Assembly (NCBI GenBank): GCA_023460795.1
Contig: JAEWPC010000007.1
Span: 62,001 to 126,000, forward strand
Reading direction: 5' to 3'
Source: Bacillota bacterium
GTDB taxonomy: Bacteria; Bacillota; Bacilli; Paenibacillales; Paenibacillaceae
DNA: 64,000 bases
How positions within the stretch are numbered: position 1 is the stretch's first letter; each line of letters opens with the position of its first letter. Made by a program: the position numbers and the translations under genes. Below the pieces are notes generated by a model. That model searched no databases, was not told where the DNA came from, and worked only from the letters and a program-made list of their open reading frames with translations. Shown here piece by piece: positions 8,770-16,706 of this stretch.

Positions 8770-9282
8770 ATGGATAGAAGCGTTGCGGCAACGAGAGATT
8801 TCACTTTGGGCAAGGTTGAGACGGAGCAACAAGCCAGGCGAATCGTAAACTTCTTGTTTTCCCGTCACTCGTTCGACGATGCGAGGCATACGCCCGGAGA
8901 GGAAGCGCATTTCCGCGAGCTTCCCTACCGAGCGCTCAGGGATGAAATTCTCATGTGGGTCGTGTACGACCAAGAAGGCAAAGTGATCGCCGTGAGCAGC
9001 GCGGCGGAGAATGAGCAGCAGACGGGCGGATATAGCTGGGACTATATCGTCGTACATCGCCATTATCGTAGATTCGGCTTGGCAACGATGCTCATGGACG
9101 AGATGTTCGCCGAGCTGTCGCGGCTCCGCGCCCGCTACCTCATCACGTATACGTGCAGCTTGCCGGAATACGGACCGATCAGGCAGCTGTTCGAGAGTCG
9201 CGGGTTCCGTCTGATCGGGACATGCCCCGACTATTATTACGAGGGCGAAGATAGATTGATCTACAGCCGAAAGATGGTCTAA
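8770..9282 (+). CDS. GNAT-family N-acetyltransferase
   Basis: The 170-residue protein has the GNAT fold signature: IIVV strand-like DYIVVHRHYRRFGLATMLMDEM matches motif A, where the acetyl-CoA pyrophosphate binds (R-R-F-G-L-A). The C-terminal GPIRQLFESRGFRLIG matches motif B. Substrate is unknown. ATG 8770 follows AAGGGGGG by 9 bases; the frame also runs back to a TTG at 8743, which has no ribosome site. It precedes the transporter-HEAT fusion gene by 28 bases and may share its transcript. Confidence 0.8.
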   Translation: MDRSVAATRDFTLGKVETEQQARRIVNFLFSRHSFDDARHTPGEEAHFRELPYRALRDEILMWVVYDQEGKVIAVSSAAENEQQTGGYSWDYIVVHRHYRRFGLATMLMDEMFAELSRLRARYLITYTCSLPEYGPIRQLFESRGFRLIGTCPDYYYEGEDRLIYSRKMV

Positions 9283-9310
9283 CGGCATTAACGGCAGAAA
9301 GCGGGAGAGC

Positions 9311-12300
9311 ATGAACTTAATGCGATGGCTTCGCCGGGTAGGCGTACTAGCGGAGGACCGCAACAAGCTGTGGTTGATGGCTCCGGTGTTTCTACTATGC
9401 GGCGTTGCGGAAGTACTTACTTATAACGGATTCATGACGTTGTTCAACTTGAGGTTCGGCAGCGAGTATTTGCCTTACGTCTATGCGGGGGAAGCTGTCG
9501 TGCTGCCGTTGGAAGTTTGGTTCATGAGCTGGCTGGCCGCGAAGCTGAGCAAGCCCGGACTCATGAAGGCGATGTTCGCCGTCATGGTCGTCATCGTCGC
9601 TGCCAACGCGGCGATGCTGCTCGGTCTTCGCCTGACGGAAGGCGACCTGCGGGCGTATTATCCGGTATTGTTCTTGTCGTCGAGCTTCGTCGTTCGGCAG
9701 CAGACGATCTTGCTATGGAGTCTAGCTGTCGACCTGTGCCCGACGGATCAAGCGAAACGATTAATGCCGCTGTTCGTGTCCGCGGCGACGCTCGGCGGAG
9801 TTATCGCCGGGTTGTTGACGCAGGTGCTGAACCCGATACTCGGGCCGGACGTCGTCTATATCGTCGGTCCTCTGTTTCTATTGACGGCGTCTTTCAACTA
9901 TCGCAAGTCGATTAATCGATATCTAGTGCCCTTGATGCTAAGGGAGCCTGCGCAGCAAGAAGAATCAACCGAGCTGTCATCCCGGGACTATTTCGTACAG
10001 ACGCTTCGCTCGCCGTTCCTGCTTGGCGTATTGGGGCTCATGACGGTTATGCCGGGGCTTTATTTTCTGATCGAGTACGTGTTCATGAACACGGCCCACG
10101 CGGCATACGCCAGCGAAGCGGAATTCGGTCGAATGTTCGGCGTCGTCACGACGTTGCTGTTCGCGCTCGCTTTTCTGCTTCAGACGATATCCGGCAAGCT
10201 CATGACATGGTTCGGCGCAAGCGGTCTTATTACCGTCATCTCCTGCGTGTACGTGGCGTCGTTCGCGGCGGCATGGGCGATGCTCGATTCGCCTGCGGCG
10301 TTCGCCGCCGTATCGGGCGGTTACATGCTCTGTTACTTGCTCATCTACTATTCCGCGGAGCCGTCCTTTCAAATTTTCTACAAGACGCTCAGCATTCGGC
10401 TGAGAGACGGCTTTCGGTATACGGCGCAAGGCGTCTCGGCATTCATGGGCATCGTGCTCGGCGCGGGGCTGCAAGCTTTGCATACGCTGCTCGGGGTGAG
10501 CATGGCAGGCTTGCTGGTGATCGGCGCCGCGGGAGCACTGGCCATGATCGGGCTAAGCTTGCTTGTTCGAAGGGCGTACATGCGAGAGTTGCTGCGAAGC
10601 ATGCTGTCGCGAGGAATGGACGAGCGCGAGTACGAAGAAGCGGCGATGAAGTTCATGAGGGGTTCGCGAATGCGCGGAGAGCTGCTCGCCATGTTAAAGC
10701 AGCCGGGCGACGAAGCGAAAGAAGTCGCTCAGCGCGTGCTCGCTAGGATTAAGGATGCGCGGTTCCTGCCGGAGCTGCTGGAGCTGCTCGAACATTCGAA
10801 TCCGCGCCTACGCCATGCAGCGTTGCTGGCGATGGATCTGAGCGCCGGAAGCCTGCAGGACATGACACGCGTCGCTACGGTGCTGGAAGATCCCGAGCCG
10901 GAAGTACGCGCGGCGGCTGTCCGGGGTCTGGCGAGGATGGGCCACCTCCCTTCTCAGGCGTTCTTCTTCCTTCGAATGAAGCTGCTAGACCCCCATCCCG
11001 CGGTCGTTGCGGAAGCGGTCAAGTCGATGTTCGCGCTGGGGAGCCCGGCAAGCATCGAAGCGGCTTACGAGGCGATGGATGGAATCTTCGAAGCCGGAGG
11101 GGCGCAGGCGGTTCATATGTGCGGCGTCGTGGCGGAGCTGAAGCTGGACAAGTATGCCGACCGCATCCGCATGCTGCTCGAAGCCGTCGAACCCGCGCTT
11201 AGGGTTGCGGCAACGCGGACGGCAGGCAAGCTGGGGTTAGCGGACGCCGTACCGGACATGTTGAGACGGTTGCCGACCGCCGACCAAGAGCTGCATCGGG
11301 TGACGACGCAAGCGATCGCCTTGATGGGAGAACGAGTCGTTCCCTTTGTTCAAGAACGAATGAAGCAGGCTTCCCCGAAAGAATGGCAAGCGTGCGTTAC
11401 GATCCTGTCCGAGCTTCTTCCGGAACCTGAAGCAAGGGGATGGCTGGCGGAAGAAGCAGCCGACAAGCTGGCCGAGATCGAAGGATCGGGACGGCTGAGG
11501 GCGGCGTTTCGCGCGCTTGGGCAGCCGGAGCTGGCAGAGCTCGCGGCTTTGCGGCACATGGACAACAAAGTTTCCGTACACGAAGCCGCATGGGCCGTTC
11601 TCGAGCGATTGACCGACGATAGAGTCGTAAGCTCGATTCGTCGAGCACTCGCGGACGGCGACGACGAGGCGCGCGGAGGAGCTCTTGAGGTGCTGGCGGA
11701 AGGAGCGGGCGAGCGTAAGCTATCCCAGCGATTTGCCTTGTCGCTGCAGAGCGAAGTCGACTCTGAAGCCAGTCTAGCGAAGGAAGAAGCGCTCGCTGCC
11801 CTGAAAGAAGCGGCCGCGTCGAGCGACGACTGGTATCGGGAGATGGCACAGGCCGCGGGCAGCGCTGATGGAAAGGGGACGGAGGGGAAGCCGATGGAAG
11901 AACAAGGGATGATCGGTCGACTGAATCGAGTCGTCTATTTGAAAAAGGTACCTTTCTTCGCCGACCTTTCGTTAGAAGAGCTGGGTCTGATCGCGGAAGT
12001 CGCGGAGGAGCGGTCGTTCGAGGATGGAGCGTTGTTACTCGAGCGGGGAAAAGTAAACGACGCCCTGTACGTCGTGATCGAAGGCAACGTGGAGCTGACC
12101 AGCATATCCGCCGCCGGCTGGGAAGGAACGCTGGGCGTGCTTGCCGCCGGAGAAGTATGCGGAGCCACCTCGGCGCTGGATGAGACACCTTCTACGGTAA
12201 CCGCGCAAGCGTTCTTCGGCGAAGTGCGTGCGTTAGCGCTACGACGCTCGGACATCAATCGGCTCGTGAGGCTGTATCCGGAGATCGGCATGGGCTTGCT

Positions 12301-12361
12301 GCGGGCTTCGCTCGCAAGAGTTCGACTGCTTGAAGAGATGATGATGAAAATCGATTCGTAA
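9311..12361 (+). CDS. Transporter-like membrane domain fused to HEAT repeats and a cyclic-nucleotide-binding domain
   Basis: The 1016-residue protein has an N-terminal membrane domain of about 12 helices (residues 15-425), in which SAATLGGVIAGLLTQVL and FVVRQQTILLWSLAVDLCPTDQAKRLMPLF recall MFS or ATP/ADP-translocase-type carriers. A long alpha-helical HEAT-repeat region follows (about 440-840, for example LLEHSNPRLRHAALLAMDLS and VLEDPEPEVRAAAVRGLARMG). The C terminus is a cNMP-binding-type beta barrel (about 880-1010, FADLSLEELGLIAEVAEER, GEVCGATSALDE). The start 9311 follows GGGAG. It leads an operon with a RsbW-like ATPase, a STAS protein and a SpoIIE phosphatase, so it could be a membrane sensor or output of that switch. 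The transported ligand, if any, is unknown. Confidence 0.8.
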   Translation: MNLMRWLRRVGVLAEDRNKLWLMAPVFLLCGVAEVLTYNGFMTLFNLRFGSEYLPYVYAGEAVVLPLEVWFMSWLAAKLSKPGLMKAMFAVMVVIVAANAAMLLGLRLTEGDLRAYYPVLFLSSSFVVRQQTILLWSLAVDLCPTDQAKRLMPLFVSAATLGGVIAGLLTQVLNPILGPDVVYIVGPLFLLTASFNYRKSINRYLVPLMLREPAQQEESTELSSRDYFVQTLRSPFLLGVLGLMTVMPGLYFLIEYVFMNTAHAAYASEAEFGRMFGVVTTLLFALAFLLQTISGKLMTWFGASGLITVISCVYVASFAAAWAMLDSPAAFAAVSGGYMLCYLLIYYSAEPSFQIFYKTLSIRLRDGFRYTAQGVSAFMGIVLGAGLQALHTLLGVSMAGLLVIGAAGALAMIGLSLLVRRAYMRELLRSMLSRGMDEREYEEAAMKFMRGSRMRGELLAMLKQPGDEAKEVAQRVLARIKDARFLPELLELLEHSNPRLRHAALLAMDLSAGSLQDMTRVATVLEDPEPEVRAAAVRGLARMGHLPSQAFFFLRMKLLDPHPAVVAEAVKSMFALGSPASIEAAYEAMDGIFEAGGAQAVHMCGVVAELKLDKYADRIRMLLEAVEPALRVAATRTAGKLGLADAVPDMLRRLPTADQELHRVTTQAIALMGERVVPFVQERMKQASPKEWQACVTILSELLPEPEARGWLAEEAADKLAEIEGSGRLRAAFRALGQPELAELAALRHMDNKVSVHEAAWAVLERLTDDRVVSSIRRALADGDDEARGGALEVLAEGAGERKLSQRFALSLQSEVDSEASLAKEEALAALKEAAASSDDWYREMAQAAGSADGKGTEGKPMEEQGMIGRLNRVVYLKKVPFFADLSLEELGLIAEVAEERSFEDGALLLERGKVNDALYVVIEGNVELTSISAAGWEGTLGVLAAGEVCGATSALDETPSTVTAQAFFGEVRALALRRSDINRLVRLYPEIGMGLLRASLARVRLLEEMMMKIDS

Positions 12362-12426
12362 TAGAAGCGAGCTTACGGAGTCCCGGCGCGAGCCGGATCA
12401 TGCGGATCAAGGAGGCGTGTAACCGG

Positions 12427-12876
12427 ATGTCGGACAAAGGAAACGGACGCCTGGAAGCGGCGGTGCTGCAGGTGGCCAATCGGCTGGAGGAGTTGGAGCG
12501 TCTGCAGGTGTTCCTAGACGCGGTTGCGGAGCAAGGCGGTTGGCCGGGGAAGCTGAAGATGGATTTCCTGCTCTGCTGCGAGGAGCTGCTCACGAACACG
12601 ATCCATTACGGATTTCCTCAAGGCGGAGATCATACGATTACGATTACCGCGGCAACGGAAGACGGCATAGCCAGCATCCTGCTGGAAGACGGAGGCATCG
12701 CCTTCAATCCGTTCCTGGATTCGGACGAGCCCGATATCTCGCTTAGCGTAGAGGAACGGGATATCGGCGGGCTTGGAATATTCTTCGTTAAACAACGGAT
12801 GGATTCGTTTCATTACGAACGCACGACGAACGGCAATCGGCTGAGCCTTGCGAAGGCGCTGACATCGACACCATAG
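12427..12876 (+). CDS. RsbW/SpoIIAB-like serine kinase (anti-sigma-type ATPase)
   Basis: The 149-residue protein is a GHKL ATPase of the HATPase_c_2 type: N-box CEELLTNTIHYGF, G1-like LEDGGIAFNP and G2-like GGLGIFFVKQRMD. Family members phosphorylate a STAS partner and/or hold a sigma factor. ATG 12427 follows AAGGAGG; an in-frame ATG at 12400 lies upstream of that ribosome site and is unlikely. The next two genes encode a STAS protein and a PP2C phosphatase, completing a partner-switching set. No sigma factor gene is adjacent. Confidence 0.85.
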   Translation: MSDKGNGRLEAAVLQVANRLEELERLQVFLDAVAEQGGWPGKLKMDFLLCCEELLTNTIHYGFPQGGDHTITITAATEDGIASILLEDGGIAFNPFLDSDEPDISLSVEERDIGGLGIFFVKQRMDSFHYERTTNGNRLSLAKALTSTP

Positions 12877-12887
12877 GGGGAATGGCA

Positions 12888-13220
12888 ATGAACATCGTAA
12901 CAACGGAGAACAACGGGGTAACCGTACTCGAAATCGAAGGCAGGCTCGACGGCCTGCACGCCCAGACGGCGGAAAATACTTTTCTAGCGCTAGCGGTGGA
13001 AGGGAAGAAGAACTTCGTATTCGATTTCGAACGAATGGCCTACATCAGCAGCGCCGGACTTCGAGTCGTGCTGGTAGCGGCCAAGAAGGTCAGAAGCCTG
13101 CAAGGCAAGCTGGTGTGCGCGGCGATGAACGACCAAGTCCGCGACGTGTTCGAGATGTCGGGATTCATTAGCATTCTGGAAACGGCGGATACGGCGGAAG
13201 AAGCGTTGCAGAGGTTCTAA
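12888..13220 (+). CDS. STAS-domain anti-sigma factor antagonist
   Basis: The 110-residue protein is a single STAS domain of the SpoIIAA/RsbV type. The conserved phosphorylatable serine lies in MAYISSAGLRVVL. It would be phosphorylated by the RsbW-like kinase just upstream and dephosphorylated by the SpoIIE-like phosphatase just downstream. ATG 12888 is chosen because AGGGGG ends 7 bases before it; ATG 12882 is too close. Confidence 0.88.
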   Translation: MNIVTTENNGVTVLEIEGRLDGLHAQTAENTFLALAVEGKKNFVFDFERMAYISSAGLRVVLVAAKKVRSLQGKLVCAAMNDQVRDVFEMSGFISILETADTAEEALQRF

Positions 13221-13251
13221 TCTTGACGTGCCGGGAGGGTGGACGGAAGCC

Positions 13252-14610
13252 ATGACGGAGTGGATATATGGAGCGGCAATCGCTGCAGGCGGGCTCGCCG
13301 GAGCAGGAATCATGTATACAGGGTTAAGGGGACGTCTGGCGCGATCGAAGGCGCTGTTCGATATCAGCATGCTGCTGCACTCGACGCTTCGGCGGAGCGA
13401 GCAGATGGATCGGATTATCCGAACGGCCAGGCGAGTACTTCCCGTAGAAGCTGCCTCCTTCATGCTGCTCGATCACGAAACGGGAGAACTGGTCTTCGAG
13501 GTTGCCCAAGGCGATAAGGGAGACGAAGTCCGAGAAATTCGGCTAACGCCGGGCGAAGGCATTGCGGGCGTCGTGGCAAGCACCGGACAAAGCGTGATCG
13601 TGAACGACCCCGCGGGAGATCCGAGATGGTCGGAACGGGTATCGCAGGCGACCGGGTTCACGACTCGGAACCTGTTGACCGTACCGATTCTCAATCAAGG
13701 CCGCGTGGAAGGCATCCTCCAAGTCATCAACAAGCGAGGAAGGGCGGGTTTTACCCGCAAAGACCGCGCATGGTTAGAGCAGGTCGCGAAGCCGATGGCG
13801 GTCGCGCTCGAGAACGCAAGGCTGTACGAGCAGGCCGAGCGGTCGCTATTGGCTTTGAACACGACGACGGCGATCAAAGAGAGGCTCGAGAGCGAGCTGC
13901 AGATCGCGGGCGGAATCCAGATGAGCTTCCTGCCGCGCACGATGCCGTCTTCGCAGGAGCCGTACGATATATGCGCGCTGCTCAAGTCGGCGAAGGAAGT
14001 CGGCGGAGACTTTTATAACTTCTATAAAGTCAGCAGCAACCTGCTCTTCTTCACGCTTGGAGACGTCTCGGACAAAGGCATCCCCGCGGCGCTGTTCATG
14101 GCGGTCACGTTAACGCTGATCAAAGGCAAGATGTCGCAAGATATGACGCCGGGCCAGCTGCTTCGCCTGGTGAACGAAGAGCTCGCCAGCGACAATCCGC
14201 CGCTGTTCGCGACGATAGTCTGCGGAGTGTTCAACACCGAGACGGGCGAAATCGTCATGAGCGAAGGCGGCCATTGTCCGCCGTATATCGTCAGAGCGGG
14301 CGGAGAAGTCGAGCCGGTGAAGCTGAGGAAGAGCTTGCCGCTCGCGGCCATGCAGGACGTGGATTATCACGATATCGCCGTACAGCTCGAACACGGGGAT
14401 CGCCTCGTCGTATATACCGACGGCATTACCGAGGCCGAGAACGCGGCGCAGGAGCTATACTCCGGTGAGAGATTGAGGGAGTTTCTGGCGATGACGCCGG
14501 GCATGTCGAGCGCGGAGGTCATCGACGCGCTGCTCATGCACGTGTTCATGTTCGCGGGCGACGCGCCGCAATCCGACGACATCGCGGTGCTTAGCTTGAT
14601 GAGGAAGTAA
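13252..14610 (+). CDS. GAF-SpoIIE (PP2C) serine phosphatase
   Basis: The protein of about 452 residues has one N-terminal membrane anchor (about 5-22), a GAF domain (about 60-195, with LTPGEGIAGVVASTGQSVIVND) and a PP2C-type SpoIIE domain (about 215-450) with the metal-binding motifs VGGDFYNF, LGDVSDKGIPAALFMA, TDGITEAEN and SDDIAVLSL. It should dephosphorylate the upstream STAS protein in response to a small molecule or redox signal sensed by the GAF domain. The frame is open from a GTG at 13228; ATG 13252 is chosen because the hydrophobic anchor follows at once, though its ribosome site is weak. Confidence 0.87.
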   Translation: MTEWIYGAAIAAGGLAGAGIMYTGLRGRLARSKALFDISMLLHSTLRRSEQMDRIIRTARRVLPVEAASFMLLDHETGELVFEVAQGDKGDEVREIRLTPGEGIAGVVASTGQSVIVNDPAGDPRWSERVSQATGFTTRNLLTVPILNQGRVEGILQVINKRGRAGFTRKDRAWLEQVAKPMAVALENARLYEQAERSLLALNTTTAIKERLESELQIAGGIQMSFLPRTMPSSQEPYDICALLKSAKEVGGDFYNFYKVSSNLLFFTLGDVSDKGIPAALFMAVTLTLIKGKMSQDMTPGQLLRLVNEELASDNPPLFATIVCGVFNTETGEIVMSEGGHCPPYIVRAGGEVEPVKLRKSLPLAAMQDVDYHDIAVQLEHGDRLVVYTDGITEAENAAQELYSGERLREFLAMTPGMSSAEVIDALLMHVFMFAGDAPQSDDIAVLSLMRK

Positions 14611-14631
14611 GAAGGCGCGGCAGTGAGGGCG

Positions 14632-14816
14632 AATAACAGCAAATCGATAGTTATTTTTCGTGGAAACGATAAAATGAGCAGAATAGCAACCAATCGATAG
14701 TTATTTCATCGAGATTTATGGCGTTAATGGTTTAGGGTCCGAAATAACCGCAAATCGTTGTTATTTGGCCGTTTTGACACCGAGATAGACGGAATAACTG
14801 CAAATCGTTGTTATTT
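14632..14816. repeat. Array of four 24-25-bp palindromic repeats
   Basis: Copies lie at 14632-14656, 14682-14706, 14743-14766 and 14793-14816. Each has the form AATAAC-N-GCAAATCG-(AT/T)-GTTATTT, where the AATAAC and GTTATT arms are complementary. Start-to-start spacing is 50, 61 and 50 bases. Copies 1-2 share ATCGATAG and copies 3-4 share AATCGTTG. They fill the gap 14611-14999, which has no gene. They look like REP-type elements or tandem operator sites. Confidence 0.8.
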
Positions 14817-14921
14817 GGAAATTTTGCCAATGGAGATGTATGATCGGGAATCCAGAGGGACTACGATCATATTGACAACCTTTACAAATTTGAACATAAT
14901 GGAATCAATCATTGTCGGGGA

Positions 14922-14976
14922 AGCACCTCACAGAGCCCAACACGCGTCGTGTTGCTTTGCTGGGGTGCTTTTATTA
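14922..14976 (+). terminator. Terminator-like hairpin before the Uma2 gene
   Basis: AGCACC at 14922-14927 pairs with GGTGCT at 14964-14969, with an inner CAACACG/CGTGTTG stem, followed by TTTTATTATT. It lies after the palindrome array and just before the ribosome site of the next gene, so it could end the phosphatase operon transcript or attenuate the Uma2 gene. Confidence 0.6.
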
Positions 14977-14999
14977 TTGTGCGAGGAGGATGGAGTGAG

Positions 15000-15584
15000 T
15001 TGGAGAAGGACAAGCGCGGGCCGGATCGGATCAAGGAACAGACCGTTACTTATGAGATATACGCGGCGATGCCGGACGACGGGCACCGGTATGAAATCCT
15101 GGACGGAAGCATGGAGATGATGTCTCCGGGACCGTCGACGACGCACCAGGCGGTTAGCGGAGAATTGGAGTTTCTGTTAAAGCAAAGCTGCAAGTCGGAT
15201 TACATGGTTTATGACGCACCGCTGGATGTAATTCTTAGCGAGACTAACGTCATGCAGCCGGACATTCTCATGATCCATCGAAGCCGATTGCACATCGCAA
15301 CGCCAAGAGGCATCGAAGGTCCTCCCGACATGGTGACGGAGATCTTATCCCCTGGTTCCCGCCGCAAGGATAAGGTCGTCAAGATGAGGACTTATGCCAG
15401 GTTCGGAGTACAGGAATATTGGATCATCGATCCGGAATCTCTAACGATGGAACAGTATCGGCTTGATGAAGACGGAAATTACGTCTTGCATCAGCTATAT
15501 GAAGGAGACGATCTCGTTACATCGGACATGCTGCCTTGCGTGTCCTTCAAGATTAGCGATATTTTCGCGGAAATTCATAACTGA
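15000..15584 (+). CDS. Uma2-family (DUF820) putative restriction-endonuclease-like protein
   Basis: The 194-residue protein matches Uma2, a PD-(D/E)xK nuclease fold: EILDGSMEMMSPGPSTTHQ, the core QPDILMI, and TEILSPGSRRKDKVVKMRTYARFGVQEYWIID supply the acidic and lysine residues expected of the site. Uma2 proteins are abundant in some genomes and their biological role is unclear. The start is TTG 15000, 8 bases after GAGGAGGA; there is no ATG in a suitable place. Good terminators flank it on both sides, so it is likely a single-gene unit. Confidence 0.8.
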   Translation: MEKDKRGPDRIKEQTVTYEIYAAMPDDGHRYEILDGSMEMMSPGPSTTHQAVSGELEFLLKQSCKSDYMVYDAPLDVILSETNVMQPDILMIHRSRLHIATPRGIEGPPDMVTEILSPGSRRKDKVVKMRTYARFGVQEYWIIDPESLTMEQYRLDEDGNYVLHQLYEGDDLVTSDMLPCVSFKISDIFAEIHN

Positions 15585-15591
15585 GGTGAAG

Positions 15592-15642
15592 AACACCCCG
15601 GATCGGTCGTCTATCAACGACGCCGTACGGGGTGTTGTTGTT
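15592..15642 (+). terminator. Terminator after the Uma2 gene
   Basis: AACACCCCG (15592-15600) pairs with CGGGGTGTT (15628-15636), with an inner TCGT/ACGA stem, followed by GTTGTTTAG. Confidence 0.65.
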
Positions 15643-15673
15643 TAGTAAGACCATTCCAAGGAGGTATTTAAGG

Positions 15674-16537
15674 ATGAGAGCTGCTCGTTTGTACGACACG
15701 CCGGAAGAGTTCGCGGTGATGGTTAAAGGTCATTTGGACAATGAAAGGGGCATGCGGGCAACCTTGAGGGAAGATGAGCCGTTGCTGCTCGACGTTCGCT
15801 TGTCGGACGACCCGGACGATATCGCGCAAGTCAGCCTCCATAATACGTACAGAACGTATAAGGCAGGCGGAGATCTGAATACCGTAATCGATCAGCTGAA
15901 CAGTATACTGAACGTATCGAATCTCATCCAGGAGAAGGGTGGCGAGGAGCTTCAGAAGCTAGACCCCACTTATATTTATCCGGCGATTCGTGATGAACGT
16001 TACGTGACGGAAGCTGGCCGGAGCAATCCGTTTATCTCGGATGCTTATTTGCCCGGGCTTAGGGTGATCTTTATCGAGATTAAAGACAGCTTCTCGAAGA
16101 TCGTCACCGAATCTTCGCTGGAATCCAACCCTCGGCTAACGGCAGAGCGAGTCAAACGCATAGCCTATCGGAATTTGCGTTCGGCCGACTGGGTTTATCC
16201 TAAGCTGGAGTTAACGAGTCCTTTTCGCTCGACCTGCACCATCGATGCTTACACGGATAACCCGCACCCGATCGAGTGCCAGTTTCTATTGCCGCAGATG
16301 GCAGCCGCGCACCTGCCGGCCAATTGCGTCATTGCCTACACGAATAGGAAGTACGCGCTGCTGATGCGTTCCACGGAGCGGATGGATACCGCCGAGCAGG
16401 TCGTGCGTCTGGTCGAGAAGTCGAGATTCAAGGAAGTCGTGAAACGAAGCTTCCACCTGTTGCCTAACCCTGTCTCTATGCGTATGTACTGGGTCAGAAA
16501 CGGCCAAGCCGAGTGGTTGGAGCAATTAGGCGGGTGA
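15674..16537 (+). CDS. DUF1444 (YtpQ-like) protein
   Basis: This 287-residue cytoplasmic protein resembles the YtpQ/DUF1444 family in its central and C-terminal parts, such as RVKRIAYRNLRSADW and a following segment on display of an 'amino acid, then ADLPANC' pattern (HLPANCVIAYTNRKYALLM). The family has no established function. ATG 15674 follows AAGGAGG by 10 bases; the frame is open to 15632 but that start lies inside the preceding terminator. No operon partner is evident. Confidence 0.62.
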   Translation: MRAARLYDTPEEFAVMVKGHLDNERGMRATLREDEPLLLDVRLSDDPDDIAQVSLHNTYRTYKAGGDLNTVIDQLNSILNVSNLIQEKGGEELQKLDPTYIYPAIRDERYVTEAGRSNPFISDAYLPGLRVIFIEIKDSFSKIVTESSLESNPRLTAERVKRIAYRNLRSADWVYPKLELTSPFRSTCTIDAYTDNPHPIECQFLLPQMAAAHLPANCVIAYTNRKYALLMRSTERMDTAEQVVRLVEKSRFKEVVKRSFHLLPNPVSMRMYWVRNGQAEWLEQLGG

Positions 16538-16564
16538 ATGCTCGGTCGCCATCCTCCACAGACC

Positions 16565-16600
16565 ATCCGTACCCTCCTCGGGCGCGGATTTTTTCTTTTT
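16565..16600 (+). terminator. Probable terminator after the DUF1444 gene
   Basis: ATCCG at 16565-16569 pairs with CGGAT, extended by an ACCC/GGG pairing around a CTCCTC loop, and is followed by TTTTTTCTTTTTT. Confidence 0.55.
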
Positions 16601-16653
16601 TCGACGCGATTTGATACTATGGAAAGGGTGTCGGGTTCCATCGATCACCGATT

Positions 16654-16667
16654 AGAAAACGTTATTA
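16654..16667 (+). promoter_or_regulatory. Weak CcpA (cre)-like site before the GH3 gene
   Basis: AGAAAACGTTATTA matches 11 of 14 positions of TGWAANCGNTNWCA and lies about 40 bases before the GH3 start. Catabolite repression would make sense for a beta-glucosidase, but the match is modest. Confidence 0.25.
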
Positions 16668-16706
16668 ATCCTATTCATTAGTCAACGACATCAGGAGGCA
16701 TACAAG

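Noticed and set aside
11397..12188. Minus-strand open frame of 263 codons inside the transporter-HEAT-cNMP gene
   Set aside because: Arg/Pro/Ser-rich translation with no domain and no ribosome site; the plus strand is clearly coding.
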